DNA of 64,000 nucleotides from an uncultured Candidatus Binatia bacterium (GTDB lineage Bacteria; Desulfobacterota; Binatia; Bin18): positions 3,281,338 through 3,345,337 of the forward strand of contig OY282457.1 of assembly GCA_958296235.1 (NCBI GenBank), given 5' to 3'. The stretch's first letter is position 1. Every line of letters starts with the position of its first letter. The notes under the pieces were generated by a model that searched no databases, was not told the origin of the DNA, and saw nothing but the letters and a program-made list of their open reading frames with translations. Positions 45,435-53,736 of the stretch are shown piece after piece. Position numbers and translations under genes: made by a program.

Positions 45435-46412
45435 ATGACGCCTGAATTTTACGACCTGTCCCGTTTGTTTGCGCTGCGGGAGCGTCTCCAGTCTCTCGAT
45501 AGCGCCGCGCCTCCCGCGGCCCGCCTGCTGTCCGCGCCGCTGCACCCGCCGCCGCAACGGTTGGGGGTTTTGTGCGGCTCCTTCAATCCCCTGACCCTGG
45601 CGCACGCGACGCTCGCGCAGTCCGCCTGCCGCGCCTTCCACCTGGACCAACTCCTGTATACGGTGGCAAAAGTCACCGTGGATAAGGAACAGGTGACGGG
45701 GATGGGCTTGGAGGATCGCCTGTTCCTGCTCCTCCTGCACGCCCAACAGCAGCCACATCTGGGCGTGGCCCTGGTCAATCGCGGACTCTATTTTGAGCAG
45801 GCGCAGGCCTTTCAGGCGCTCTTTGACAGGCAGGTCGGACTGTTTTTTATTGTGGGTATGGACAAGCTGGCGCAGATTCTGGACGCGCGCTACTACCAGG
45901 ATCGGGAGACGGCTCTGGAGCAGCTTTTTGCGCTGACCTCTCTTGTCGTCGCCAACCGAGGCGCTATGGCTCGGCGCGCATTTGACGAGTTGTTGCAGCG
46001 TCCCGACAATCAACCCTACCGGGACGCGATTCATTTCCTGCCCCTGCCGGAGTCCGTTGCCGCTCTCTCCTCAACCGGAATACGGCGGACTGTGAGTGAG
46101 GCGGCGCACCTCTCGGCCCACGTTCCGGCCGAGGTGGCGAGGTTCCTGGCCGAAGCCCGGCCATACGCCGCGCCGGGCAGCGCCACCGAGGACGGGCAGG
46201 GGGATGCAATCGATGCCTACGCGGTCCGCCTGGCGCTCTTTGAACGCCTGGCCACAGTCCGGGACTGGGCCGAGCGGCACGTGGATTTCCAACAGTTGCT
46301 GAGCCAGGCGCGAGCGTCCGACCCGCGTGGCCAGGCGTTGCGTGGCGCACTGACCGGCCACGCGCTTCAGGCGCTCATACGCGACGGGCCGAGCAGAAGG
46401 AGGAAGGGATGA
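45435..46412 (+). CDS. NadD-like nucleotidyltransferase with extra N- and C-terminal regions
   Basis: The 325-residue protein has the cytidylyltransferase-like core from about residue 45: LGVLCGSFNPLTLAHATLAQ (GxFxPxT/H type), VNRGLYFEQAQAFQALF, and LPESVAALSSTGIRRTVSE (ISSTxIR motif). NadD itself is about 200 residues; this protein adds some 45 residues at the start and 80 at the end (DAYAVRLALFERLATVRDWA), so it may be a nicotinate-nucleotide adenylyltransferase homologue with another role. Its stop overlaps the deoxyhypusine-synthase-like gene (ATGA). Confidence 0.7.
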   Translation: MTPEFYDLSRLFALRERLQSLDSAAPPAARLLSAPLHPPPQRLGVLCGSFNPLTLAHATLAQSACRAFHLDQLLYTVAKVTVDKEQVTGMGLEDRLFLLLLHAQQQPHLGVALVNRGLYFEQAQAFQALFDRQVGLFFIVGMDKLAQILDARYYQDRETALEQLFALTSLVVANRGAMARRAFDELLQRPDNQPYRDAIHFLPLPESVAALSSTGIRRTVSEAAHLSAHVPAEVARFLAEARPYAAPGSATEDGQGDAIDAYAVRLALFERLATVRDWAERHVDFQQLLSQARASDPRGQALRGALTGHALQALIRDGPSRRRKG

Positions 46413-47386
46413 GCCGTCAGCCGATCACCGACTTTTTGCACCACCACTTTCGGCATTTCAATGCGGCGACCGTTATTGAGGCGGCTACCGCTTATCGGCA
46501 GCATCTCGACCGGGGGGGTAAGATGCTGCTGGCTATGGCAGGCGCCATGAGTACGGCAGAACTCGGTATCTCCCTGGCCGAGATGATCCGCAATGACTGC
46601 GTTCATGCCATTTCCTGTACGGGCGCGAACCTGGAAGAAGACCTCTTTAATCTGGTTGCGCATGAGCACTACGAGCGGGTGCCGCACTATCGGGACCTGA
46701 CCCCCCAGGATGAAACGGCTCTGCTGGACCGGCATATGAACCGCGTCACCGATACGTGCATCCCCGAGTTTGAGGCCATGCGCCGGGTCGAAGGGGTACT
46801 GCAGGAATTGTGGATGCAGGCCGACCACGCCGGCCAACGGGCCTTCCCGCACGAAACCTTCTACGAAATCCTCCGCGCCGGTATGCTGCAACCCTATTAT
46901 CAGATTGATCCCAAAGACTCCTGGGTCCACGCCGCTATGGAAAAAAACCTGCCCATTGTTGCGCCGGGCTGGGAGGATTCGACCTGCGGCAATGTCTATG
47001 CCAGCTATTGCATGACCGGCCTGATAAAAAACGTGCATACCGTGCGGCACGGCATTGAATACATGACGTTTCTGGCCGACTGGTATAGTACAGTCTCGGA
47101 CCATCACTCCATCGGATTTTTCCAGATCGGCGGGGGCATTGCCGGAGACTTTGCCATCTGTGCGGTCCCCATGCTGATCCAGGATATGAAACGCGCCCAC
47201 ACCCCGCTGTGGGGCTATTTTTGTCAGATCAGTGATTCGACGACCAGTTATGGCTCCTATTCCGGCGCGGTGCCCAACGAAAAAATCACCTGGGGCAAAC
47301 TCGGCACAGACACGCCGCGTTACCTGATTGAATCGGACGCCTCAATTGTGGCGCCGCTCATCTTCGCCCAGGTGCTGGGACAGTAA
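46409..47386 (+). CDS. Deoxyhypusine synthase-like protein
   Basis: This 325-residue protein has KMLLAMAGAMSTAELGISLA, WEDSTCGNVYASYCMTGLI, SIGFFQIGGGIAGDFAICAV and SGAVPNEKITWGKLG. The last carries the Lys that forms the covalent intermediate in deoxyhypusine synthase (NxxxxWGK). Eukaryotic and archaeal enzymes modify eIF5A. Bacterial homologues instead include homospermidine-synthase-like enzymes, and the substrate here is unknown. It is coupled to the NadD-like gene by ATGA and abuts the CysQ-like gene. Confidence 0.85.
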   Translation: MSRQPITDFLHHHFRHFNAATVIEAATAYRQHLDRGGKMLLAMAGAMSTAELGISLAEMIRNDCVHAISCTGANLEEDLFNLVAHEHYERVPHYRDLTPQDETALLDRHMNRVTDTCIPEFEAMRRVEGVLQELWMQADHAGQRAFPHETFYEILRAGMLQPYYQIDPKDSWVHAAMEKNLPIVAPGWEDSTCGNVYASYCMTGLIKNVHTVRHGIEYMTFLADWYSTVSDHHSIGFFQIGGGIAGDFAICAVPMLIQDMKRAHTPLWGYFCQISDSTTSYGSYSGAVPNEKITWGKLGTDTPRYLIESDASIVAPLIFAQVLGQ

Positions 47387-48196
47387 ATGGAAAAAGAGAA
47401 AGACGTAGCCATTGCCGCGGCGCGGGCCGCGGGGAACATCATCCGCACCATCTACGAGACCAACTACACGGTGGAGTACAAAAGGGGGGATAACAGCCCG
47501 GTCACGCTTGCCGACCGGGAGGCCAACCAGAAGATCCACGCCATGCTCCAAGCGGCTTTTCCTGACTATGGCTGGCTGTCTGAGGAGACGGTCGATTCGT
47601 CCGCGCGGCTTACTGCGCGCCGCGTTTGGGTGGTTGATCCTATGGACGGGACTCAGGAATTCATTCAAAAAATCCCGGAATTTGCTGTCTCCATCGGACT
47701 CATTGAAGCCGGCCGGCCGATTCTCGGCGTGGTCTATCATCCAATCCTGGACCACCTCTTCTGGGCGGTCCGCGGACAAGGGGCGTGGTGTGGCAGCCGC
47801 CCCTTGCGCGTACCCGAAACGCCGCACTTGGCGGAAGCCACTATTCTCTCCAGTCGCTCGGAGACCAAACGGGGGGAGTGGAAAGACTTCCGTTCCCTTT
47901 TTCGGGCCCGCCCCCTGGGCAGCATTGCTTACAAGCTGGCGTGTATTGCGAACGCTGAGGCTGATGCCTCGTTTACGCTGGTGCCCAAGAATGAGTGGGA
48001 TATCTGTGCGGGAACGCTTCTCGTCGAGGAAGCCGGCGGACGAGTCACCACCCTCAGCGGCAAGCCGGTTCGCTTCAATCAGTCAACGACGCTCTTACAG
48101 GGTCTGGTTGCCAGCAATGGCAAACTCCACCCGCAGCTCTTGAAACTGGTGAAGCCGCGCCTTACTGCTCGACACCATGCCGAGAATCGCCACTAG
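47387..48196 (+). CDS. Inositol monophosphatase-family phosphatase (CysQ-like)
   Basis: The 269-residue protein has metal-binding sites of the FIG/IMPase fold: SEETVDS, VWVVDPMDGTQEFIQKIPEF and KNEWDICAGTLLVEEAGG. The motif WVVDPMDGTQEF is closest to 3'(2'),5'-bisphosphate nucleotidase CysQ (DPLDGTKEF), which removes the 3'-phosphate from PAP in sulfur assimilation. It starts exactly at the end of the preceding gene. CysQ, NadD-like and deoxyhypusine synthase-like genes form one operon; the shared theme is unclear. Confidence 0.82.
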   Translation: MEKEKDVAIAAARAAGNIIRTIYETNYTVEYKRGDNSPVTLADREANQKIHAMLQAAFPDYGWLSEETVDSSARLTARRVWVVDPMDGTQEFIQKIPEFAVSIGLIEAGRPILGVVYHPILDHLFWAVRGQGAWCGSRPLRVPETPHLAEATILSSRSETKRGEWKDFRSLFRARPLGSIAYKLACIANAEADASFTLVPKNEWDICAGTLLVEEAGGRVTTLSGKPVRFNQSTTLLQGLVASNGKLHPQLLKLVKPRLTARHHAENRH

Positions 48197-48200
48197 GACA

Positions 48201-48255
48201 GAAAGAGTAAGCGTGTCCAGCATCTGCATGTCTAGTGGCGGACACGTTGACTCTT
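48201..48255 (+). terminator. Imperfect hairpin after the CysQ-like gene
   Basis: AAAGAGTAAGCGTGTCC and GGACACGTTGACTCTTT pair over 7 + 7 bases with a two-base mismatch and a loop of about 21. It lies right after the stop codon and ends in CTTT, so it may be a terminator. Confidence 0.4.
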
Positions 48256-48319
48256 TACAGACCGGTTGACGCGCACTCTGTCCTCCCGTTAGGGTGAAAA
48301 AAAAGAAGGAAGAAACACC

Positions 48320-48541
48320 GTGTCTCAGTTTGCCACCCTTTTGCGCGGACGGCCCAACCCCCGCTGCCCCGCGTGTCATAAATGGAATCGTGTCTATGTG
48401 ACCGGAGGCTCGTTTCTGTCCGAGTGTGTCCACTGCGGAGCCACCCTGGAGGTCCGTCGCCCTCCGACGTTCTGGGGGATCATTGCCATTGGCATCAGTG
48501 TGCTGCTCCTCGCCGCGGCCATTCCGCTCCTGGCGTGGTAA
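48320..48541 (+). CDS. Small membrane protein with zinc ribbon
   Basis: The 73-residue protein has two CxxC pairs (CPACHKWNRVYV and CVHCGATLEV) that could bind zinc. One C-terminal membrane helix (FWGIIAIGISVLLLAAAIPL) follows. Similar short zinc-ribbon plus helix proteins exist in many genomes without known role. The GTG start follows AAGAAGGAAG. Confidence 0.7.
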   Translation: MSQFATLLRGRPNPRCPACHKWNRVYVTGGSFLSECVHCGATLEVRRPPTFWGIIAIGISVLLLAAAIPLLAW

Positions 48542-48577
48542 GAACACGTGCTCCAAACTACGCCTACGGTATGTCTC

Positions 48578-48718
48578 TCAAAAAAGTCGGGAAAAGACGG
48601 GCATTGATAATAACCTAAACTGCTCGGCGAGTTCCGTCTGGGTCAGACCGGCGGCTTTCCTGGCCGCGATCATCAGTTCTCGGAACTCACGGTACTGGTC
48701 TGTATGTACGGACTTCAA
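48578..48718 (-). pseudogene. XRE-type helix-turn-helix protein stub
   Basis: A TTG start on the minus strand opens KSVHTDQYREFRELMIAARK and AAGLTQTELAEQ, a close match to the N-terminus of XRE-family regulators and antitoxins (RQARxxAGLTQxELA). After the first helix-turn-helix helix it turns into RLLSMPVFSRLF and stops at 46 residues. The second recognition helix is absent. I infer a truncated regulator. Confidence 0.55.
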
Positions 48719-48783
48719 ATCGTTTCCCCAGCGTCTGTGAGGCTTCCCTATTACGGGCAGGTAGAGCGCTTCAGCCGCCTGCG

Positions 48784-49668
48784 CTATAGGGCGCGCGGCT
48801 CCGAATGGGTTGGTGGCTGGGCCGCAGGCTGGTCCGGCTGTTCGTCCAGGTGAACATCCTTTTCGACGGTTTTTTCGTCAGGGAGTTCCGTGCGCTCCAG
48901 CGCGAAGGGTTTCCCCCGCCCGGTCGGATTGGCCACAAACACATCATAGCTGCCGGTCTCCAGGGAAAAGCGATGCTCCTGGCCCGGCTCGCTCCGGGCA
49001 ATCTCTTTCTGCGTTCCGGCAGCGTAAATGATGACCTGAGTCAGCGGGCTCACATCTTTGCCGGCCAGCCGGGGATGGACCAGGAGCTCACCCTGTACGC
49101 GCTCGCGTAGCGTCAGCTCTCGTAGTCCGCCCCGCAGGAGTTCAATAGCGCGCCACCACTGGCTCTGGGGTGGGACGGCCACCTTGATATCGACGAGACC
49201 CGGCTGAGCCAGGATGATCTCTCCGCTCAGGAATTCTCCGAGCAGCTGGTTGGACACGCCGTCATAGACCTCAACCCCGAGGCCGATATCCTGGCCTCTT
49301 TTATCAAGGACGTTGACCTGGAGGGCTGCGACTTCGCTCAGAATGACGGTGCTGGTCCGACCGGCGCGGACCAGCACACGCTCGCGCGAAACCGTTCCGC
49401 CCAGGATATCGAGTTCAACGCGGTAAGACCCAGGCGGCAGCGAGACGGGGGTGTCCAGGAGTGTTTGGGCAACGAGCGTCTCGGGTGTGAGGCTATAGAT
49501 TCTGGCTGAGAGCCCACCCGGCTGAGCCCGTTCTCCCGGAGTCTGGATGAGCAGGCTACCGGGTGGCTCGGGTGCGGTCGCCGGCGGCGCGCTCTGGACC
49601 TGGCCGGGAAAAAGAAAGCCGGCGAGCAGAACGGCCAGGAGCCACAGCCGTTGTCTATATCCAGCCAT
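48784..49668 (-). CDS. Secreted/periplasmic protein of unknown function
   Basis: The 294-residue protein has a signal peptide (RLWLLAVLLAGFLFPGQVQS, cleavage near APP). The mature part is Pro-, Val- and Leu-rich with repeated beta-sandwich-like segments such as GSYRVELDILGGTVSRERVL and HRFSLETGSYDVFVANPTGR. These resemble carboxypeptidase-regulatory-like (PEGA/CarboxypepD-type) domains. It ends in a Pro/Gln-rich acidic tail. I use the ATG at 49668; a GTG at 49686 is possible. It lies 24 bp after the rhodanese stop on the same strand, so it may be downstream in that operon. Confidence 0.6.
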   Translation of the reverse strand: MAGYRQRLWLLAVLLAGFLFPGQVQSAPPATAPEPPGSLLIQTPGERAQPGGLSARIYSLTPETLVAQTLLDTPVSLPPGSYRVELDILGGTVSRERVLVRAGRTSTVILSEVAALQVNVLDKRGQDIGLGVEVYDGVSNQLLGEFLSGEIILAQPGLVDIKVAVPPQSQWWRAIELLRGGLRELTLRERVQGELLVHPRLAGKDVSPLTQVIIYAAGTQKEIARSEPGQEHRFSLETGSYDVFVANPTGRGKPFALERTELPDEKTVEKDVHLDEQPDQPAAQPPTHSEPRAL

Positions 49669-49692
49669 ATGAGGACGGCGTGTCACCAGGGC

Positions 49693-50514
49693 CTATTTCT
49701 CCAGCGGGAGGTCCTCGCGATTGCCCCATTCGGCCCAGGAGGCATCGTAATTGCGCACCTTGTCAAAACCGAGCAGCCGCAGGGTGAACAATCCGTGCGC
49801 CGCACGGATGCCGCCCTGTCAATAGGTGACGACCTCACACTCGGGTCTGACCCCAGCCTGCTCAAACATGGGGCGGAGTTCGGCCGCGGGTTTGAACTTT
49901 TTTGTCTTGGGGTCCACATAGTTGAGCCATTCGAGATGGACCGCGCCGGGAATCCGCCCGCCGCGCTTGGTGCCCCGGGCGTTTTCGCCGGTCCACTCCG
50001 CATCCGAGCGCACGTCGAGCAGCACTGTCTCCGCGGCAATGGCCGCCTGGACCTGCTCCCAGCCGGCGATCAGGTCTTCATCGGCCTGGGGCGTAAAGGT
50101 CGCTTTGGCCGGACGGGACGCGGCGTTTGTCACGGACCGCCCCTCGGCCAGCCAGGCGTCCCAGCCGCCGTTCAACACGCTGACATTGGTATGGCCGTAA
50201 TAGTGCAGCGCCCACCAGAACCGGGTCGCGTACAGTCCGCTGAAGCCATCATAGGCAACCACCGGCGTGTCATCCCCAATGCCCATTTCCCCCATTGTCT
50301 GAGCAAACTGGTCTGGACCCATGATATGCGGCGCGCCTTCTTTTTCCTTGAGATAATGATGGCCGCGCACGGGAACCGCACCCGGAATATGGGCGCGGCG
50401 GTAGGCTTCGCGATTATCACAATCGACGAGCCGCAGGTTGTCATCCTGGAGATGCGCGGCAAGCCATTGGGTCTCTGCCAGCATATCCGGTCGGGCATAG
50501 CCGTGGTCTGTCAT
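49693..50514 (-). CDS. Selenocysteine-containing thiosulfate sulfurtransferase (rhodanese, SseA-like)
   Basis: Two rhodanese domains form a 273-residue protein. The first has [20 protein letters not shown] and [18 protein letters not shown]; the second has [19 protein letters not shown] and [15 protein letters not shown]. The catalytic loop should read [13 protein letters not shown]; here it reads [18 protein letters not shown]. The frame then continues, with family-typical [20 protein letters not shown], to a TAG at 49693. I therefore read UGA at residue 232 as selenocysteine at the active-site Cys position. A stem-loop follows directly. A conventional call would stop at 49819 and lose the catalytic residue and the last 41 residues. 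Rhodaneses transfer sulfur from thiosulfate or mercaptopyruvate to an acceptor. Confidence 0.82.
49780..49818 (-). promoter_or_regulatory. Candidate bacterial SECIS element
   Basis: Immediately 3' of the in-frame UGA, CAGGG pairs with CCCTG 34 bases away, then after an internal loop ATCCGTGC pairs perfectly with GCACGGAT across a GGC loop. The loop starts 17 bases after UGA and its first bases are G, as required of bacterial SECIS elements (loop about 16-37 bases away, G among its first two bases). Being inside coding sequence is normal for bacteria. Confidence 0.75.
49819..49821 (-). other. In-frame UGA read as selenocysteine (residue 232)
   Basis: Complement of TCA on the plus strand. It sits where rhodaneses have the sulfur-accepting cysteine, between VVTY and QGGIRAAH. 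A single UGA in an otherwise conserved, open frame is best explained as recoding, not decay. Confidence 0.8.
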
Positions 50515-50528
50515 TGTCCGCCTCCTTA

Positions 50529-51377
50529 TTATTGTCCCGAGTAACGGGGCATCCGTTTTTCCATAAACGCCCGCACCGCTTCTTTGGCATCCTGGGAGCG
50601 AACGCAGACCGCCTGGCTCTTGGCTTCCAGCAGGAGTCCGTCACGGACGGAAAGATACGGACTGGCGTCAATCGCCCGCTTGGCAGCGCGCACGGCCAGC
50701 GGCGGCTGACTGGCCAGTTGTTCAGCCAGACTCGTCACACTCGCCTCCAATTCTGCGTCGTCAACGAGCTGTTCGGCCAGACCGATCCGATAGGCCTCTT
50801 CCGCCTCAATCTGCTGCGCGGTGAAGATGAGTTCCTTGGCCTTGCCAGTCCCGACCAGCCGGGGCAGGCGTTGGGTGCCGCCCAGGTCGGGGATGAGGCC
50901 GTAGCGATGCTCCAGCAAGCCCAGCCGGCTGCCGCGGGCGACCACCCGGATATCGCAGGCCAGCGCCATCTGCATACCCGCGCCTAAAGCATAGCCGCGG
51001 ACCGCGGCAATGGTCGGATAGGGGGCTTCTTCAAGCCAGGTGAAGGCTTCCTGAAAGCCCTGGATAATGGACACCATAGGGTCATCGTCGGCCACCACCT
51101 CGGGCACGGGCTCACGTTCGTGGCCGCCAAAGGCCGTGCCGCCAAAGGCCGAGGTATCGATACCGGTCGAGAACGCGCGGCCTTCGCCAATCACGACCAA
51201 CACCCGTAACTGGTTTTCGCGCGCGTGCGCTTCAGTAGAAAGAGTCTGGCCGAGTTCCCGTAACTCCTGCCACATCTGGGGCGTCATGGCGTTCAGCTTG
51301 TCCGCCCGATTGAGCCGCAGCCAACCTATATGCCCGACTTGTTCATAGTGGACTGCTTTGCCTTGCGTCATATCCAT
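50529..51377 (-). CDS. Enoyl-CoA hydratase/isomerase family protein
   Basis: The 282-residue crotonase has LRLNRADKLNAMTPQMWQEL, the oxyanion-hole block GEGRAFSTGIDTSAF, AVRGYALGAGMQMALACDIR and GLLEHRYGLIPDLGGTQRLP, and the C-terminal MEKRMPRYSGQ. The typical catalytic Glu region reads GLIPDLGGTQ, like 2,3-dehydroadipyl-CoA or dienoyl-CoA isomerases. ATG 51377 follows GAAGGACAA; longer in-frame starts are less likely. It sits 14 bp upstream of the rhodanese on the minus strand. Confidence 0.85.
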   Translation of the reverse strand: MDMTQGKAVHYEQVGHIGWLRLNRADKLNAMTPQMWQELRELGQTLSTEAHARENQLRVLVVIGEGRAFSTGIDTSAFGGTAFGGHEREPVPEVVADDDPMVSIIQGFQEAFTWLEEAPYPTIAAVRGYALGAGMQMALACDIRVVARGSRLGLLEHRYGLIPDLGGTQRLPRLVGTGKAKELIFTAQQIEAEEAYRIGLAEQLVDDAELEASVTSLAEQLASQPPLAVRAAKRAIDASPYLSVRDGLLLEAKSQAVCVRSQDAKEAVRAFMEKRMPRYSGQ

Positions 51378-51467
51378 ATTTTGTCCTTCCGAGAGAATGG
51401 CTCTCAGCCTAACGGTTTCGGCCGCTGATTCCAAACCCCTCGGCGGAATCAGCGGCTACGCGCTCGG

Positions 51468-52532
51468 TTACTGGTTGCTGTACGGTCCGATAACCTCTCG
51501 GGCGAACTCTACGATACTTTCTTCCACCAGGCCCCACGGAGGTGAGACCACCATCTGGGTGAGCCCGGCGGCTTCAAGCTGAGCCAGGCGTTCGAGGATG
51601 TCATCGCGCGAGCCGGTCAGGCTCATGGCTCGAATGGCCTCGGGAGTAATGAATTTTTCTTCGCCCGGATGCAGAAAGCGCGAGTGGGTGGCATGAATGT
51701 CTTCCCAGCGCTCATCCAGATAGCGCTGGTACTCAGGGGTCAGAAAGGGCTGTAAAAAAGGCGGCACCGCTTTGCCCTGTTTGGCGACTTCATAGGCATA
51801 GTGCAGGGCCACCGCAATGCGCGGGCCGACCCGCGCCAGCACGCGCGGACTGTTCACGGCTTCGCCGGGTTGCAGCACGCAGGAGATACCAAGCGTGACT
51901 ATATCAAAGTCGGACGGTTTCCCGCCTGTCCGGCCCTCCCAGCCCTTTGCGACTGCCGCCAGATTGCGGGTGAGCGACCCGGGCTCGAGCAGGCTCAGGG
52001 TCAACAGGCCGTCGCCCAGCTCACCGGCCAGGGCCTGGGCCTTGGGATGCGAGGCCGCCAGATAGACGGGGATGCGCTCGCGCGTATTGATATAGCCGCG
52101 CTCGACATCCATGAACCGAATCCGGCTATGCCGGCCGCGCTCATGATAGGCGACGCTTTCGCCCCGGAGCAGACCCTGACAGACCTCAACCGCGTGCCGG
52201 AACGCTGCGAGTGAAACCGGCGGCATACCCATAGTCCGCCAGGCCGTATGACCGGTGCCCAGACCGAGAATAACCCGACCGGGCGCAAGCTGATTGATGG
52301 TGGCAATCGCATGCGCAATGACGGGTGGAATCCGCGTCCCAACAATGGTGACGCCGGTCCCGAGTCGAATCGTTGTCGTATGCGCGGCGGCCAGGGTCAT
52401 GCAGGCATACACGTCCGAGGTAATCATCTGCGAGTCCACAAACCAGGCATGAGTAAACCCCATCTGCTCGGCCAGCAGGGCGTGTTTCCATCCGTTGTGA
52501 ATATGCGACTGAAAGCCAACTCCGAAGTCCAT
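51468..52532 (-). CDS. LLM-class flavin/F420-dependent oxidoreductase
   Basis: The 354-residue luciferase-like TIM barrel has GFTHAWFVDSQMITSDVYAC, RLGTGVTIVGTRIPPVIAHA and LAPGRVILGLGTGHTAWRTM, then IPVYLAASHPKAQALAGELG. The T/GTGVT plus GLGTGHTA block is typical of F420-dependent LLM enzymes close to phthiodiolone-ketoreductase-like or 5,10-methylene-H4MPT reductase proteins. The start is ATG 52532. It precedes the enoyl-CoA hydratase gene, 90 bp away. Confidence 0.85.
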   Translation of the reverse strand: MDFGVGFQSHIHNGWKHALLAEQMGFTHAWFVDSQMITSDVYACMTLAAAHTTTIRLGTGVTIVGTRIPPVIAHAIATINQLAPGRVILGLGTGHTAWRTMGMPPVSLAAFRHAVEVCQGLLRGESVAYHERGRHSRIRFMDVERGYINTRERIPVYLAASHPKAQALAGELGDGLLTLSLLEPGSLTRNLAAVAKGWEGRTGGKPSDFDIVTLGISCVLQPGEAVNSPRVLARVGPRIAVALHYAYEVAKQGKAVPPFLQPFLTPEYQRYLDERWEDIHATHSRFLHPGEEKFITPEAIRAMSLTGSRDDILERLAQLEAAGLTQMVVSPPWGLVEESIVEFAREVIGPYSNQ

Positions 52533-52590
52533 AGGTGTCCTCTAATTTTCCGATGATCCCTCTCTCCGACGTTCCTTCACCAAGCTGACC

Positions 52591-53553
52591 CTACCGCGGC
52601 TCCAGCGGCATTCCTTCGCGTCTCCGCACATCGTTCAAATAGGCCAGGATGCCGTCCTCGACCGTATATTTTGGTATGAATCCCAGCTCGGTCCGCAGAC
52701 GGTCGGTTTTGACCAGCGAGGTCATGGCTATGGGTTTATCACTGACTGAGATATTGGCGGCGGGCAGCAACTCGCGCAGATAGGCCGTGATCTCGCCCGT
52801 CTTGCGGCTGGGACCGGCCATGTTGAACACGCGGGATTGCGGGTTCTCAATGTGATACGCCCGGCGAAAGACCTCTGCGGCATCGGCCACGTACAGCCAG
52901 TCGGCAATCTGCTCGTCCGGGGGCATGACGACCGGCGTGCCGAGCAAAGCCAGTTCTGGGGCCACCATAAAATGATCTCCCGCCGCCCCCCGGCGCTGGC
53001 CGCGTCCCTCGCCAAATACCGAGGTCGGTCGGATCGCAATAAAGTCCATGCCATAGGCGTGATTGTAATAGTCCGCAGTATGCTCGTTGAATAATTTGCA
53101 CGCGCCGTACAGGCCGGCCTGGTTGCTGGTGGACGGAGCGGGCGGGTCGTCTTCGCCCAGCTCCGGGGCGGTGCTGGCCGTGCGCTCGGGAAATACGGCG
53201 ACTGAACTCATATAAACAACGCGCTTGAGGCCGCTCAGCCGGGCCGCCTCAAAGATATTGGTGGTGCCGATACAGTTCACGTTAATCGACGGCAGCGGAT
53301 TGCGAATACCGCCGGTCCCCAGATAGTAGGCGAGGTGAATAATCCCCTCGATTTTATTGCGCTGGATCACGTCTATGAGCGCAGTTACCTCCATGACATC
53401 GCCCTGTAAGACCTTCACTTGGTCGGCTACGTCCGCGACCGCCTGTCGATTTGGGACGGTATCGAGAATAACGACCTGCTCGCCCGACTGAACCAGATGT
53501 CGTGTCAGATGCCGGCCCAAAAACCCGGTGCCCCCAGTAATCAGAATCGCCAT
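52591..53553 (-). CDS. NAD-dependent epimerase/dehydratase family protein
   Basis: The 320-residue extended SDR starts MAILITGGTGFLGRHLTRHL (TGGxGFxG), has IIHLAYYLGTGGIRNPLPSI, YMSSVAVFPERTAS, and YGACKLFNEHTADYYNHAYG with the YxxxK pair. IRPTSVFGEGRGQRRG is a substrate-side block. It acts on nucleotide sugars or related alcohols with NAD(P). I chose the ATG at 53553 with AAGGAGG upstream; the longer frame to 54024 has no support and would overlap the AhpD-like gene. Confidence 0.85.
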   Translation of the reverse strand: MAILITGGTGFLGRHLTRHLVQSGEQVVILDTVPNRQAVADVADQVKVLQGDVMEVTALIDVIQRNKIEGIIHLAYYLGTGGIRNPLPSINVNCIGTTNIFEAARLSGLKRVVYMSSVAVFPERTASTAPELGEDDPPAPSTSNQAGLYGACKLFNEHTADYYNHAYGMDFIAIRPTSVFGEGRGQRRGAAGDHFMVAPELALLGTPVVMPPDEQIADWLYVADAAEVFRRAYHIENPQSRVFNMAGPSRKTGEITAYLRELLPAANISVSDKPIAMTSLVKTDRLRTELGFIPKYTVEDGILAYLNDVRRREGMPLEPR

Positions 53554-53736
53554 ATATACAGCCTCCTTAGAGACTGCTGTACGGAATTTCCGACAAGGCC
53601 GCAACTCTCCCGCTGCGCGCGGCGTATCCTCCGCCCTTTCTTTCTGTCTCGTTTTGGGACAACCTGAGCGCAGCAGTCTGAATGACTGAGGCGAGTTAAA
53701 AGACCTCTTATCCATATCCACAGGGGAGGGAGCGCT

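Noticed and set aside
49819..50514. Rhodanese ending at the first UGA (231 residues)
   Set aside because: It would lack the catalytic residue and the last 41 conserved residues; the frame stays open and family-like after the UGA.
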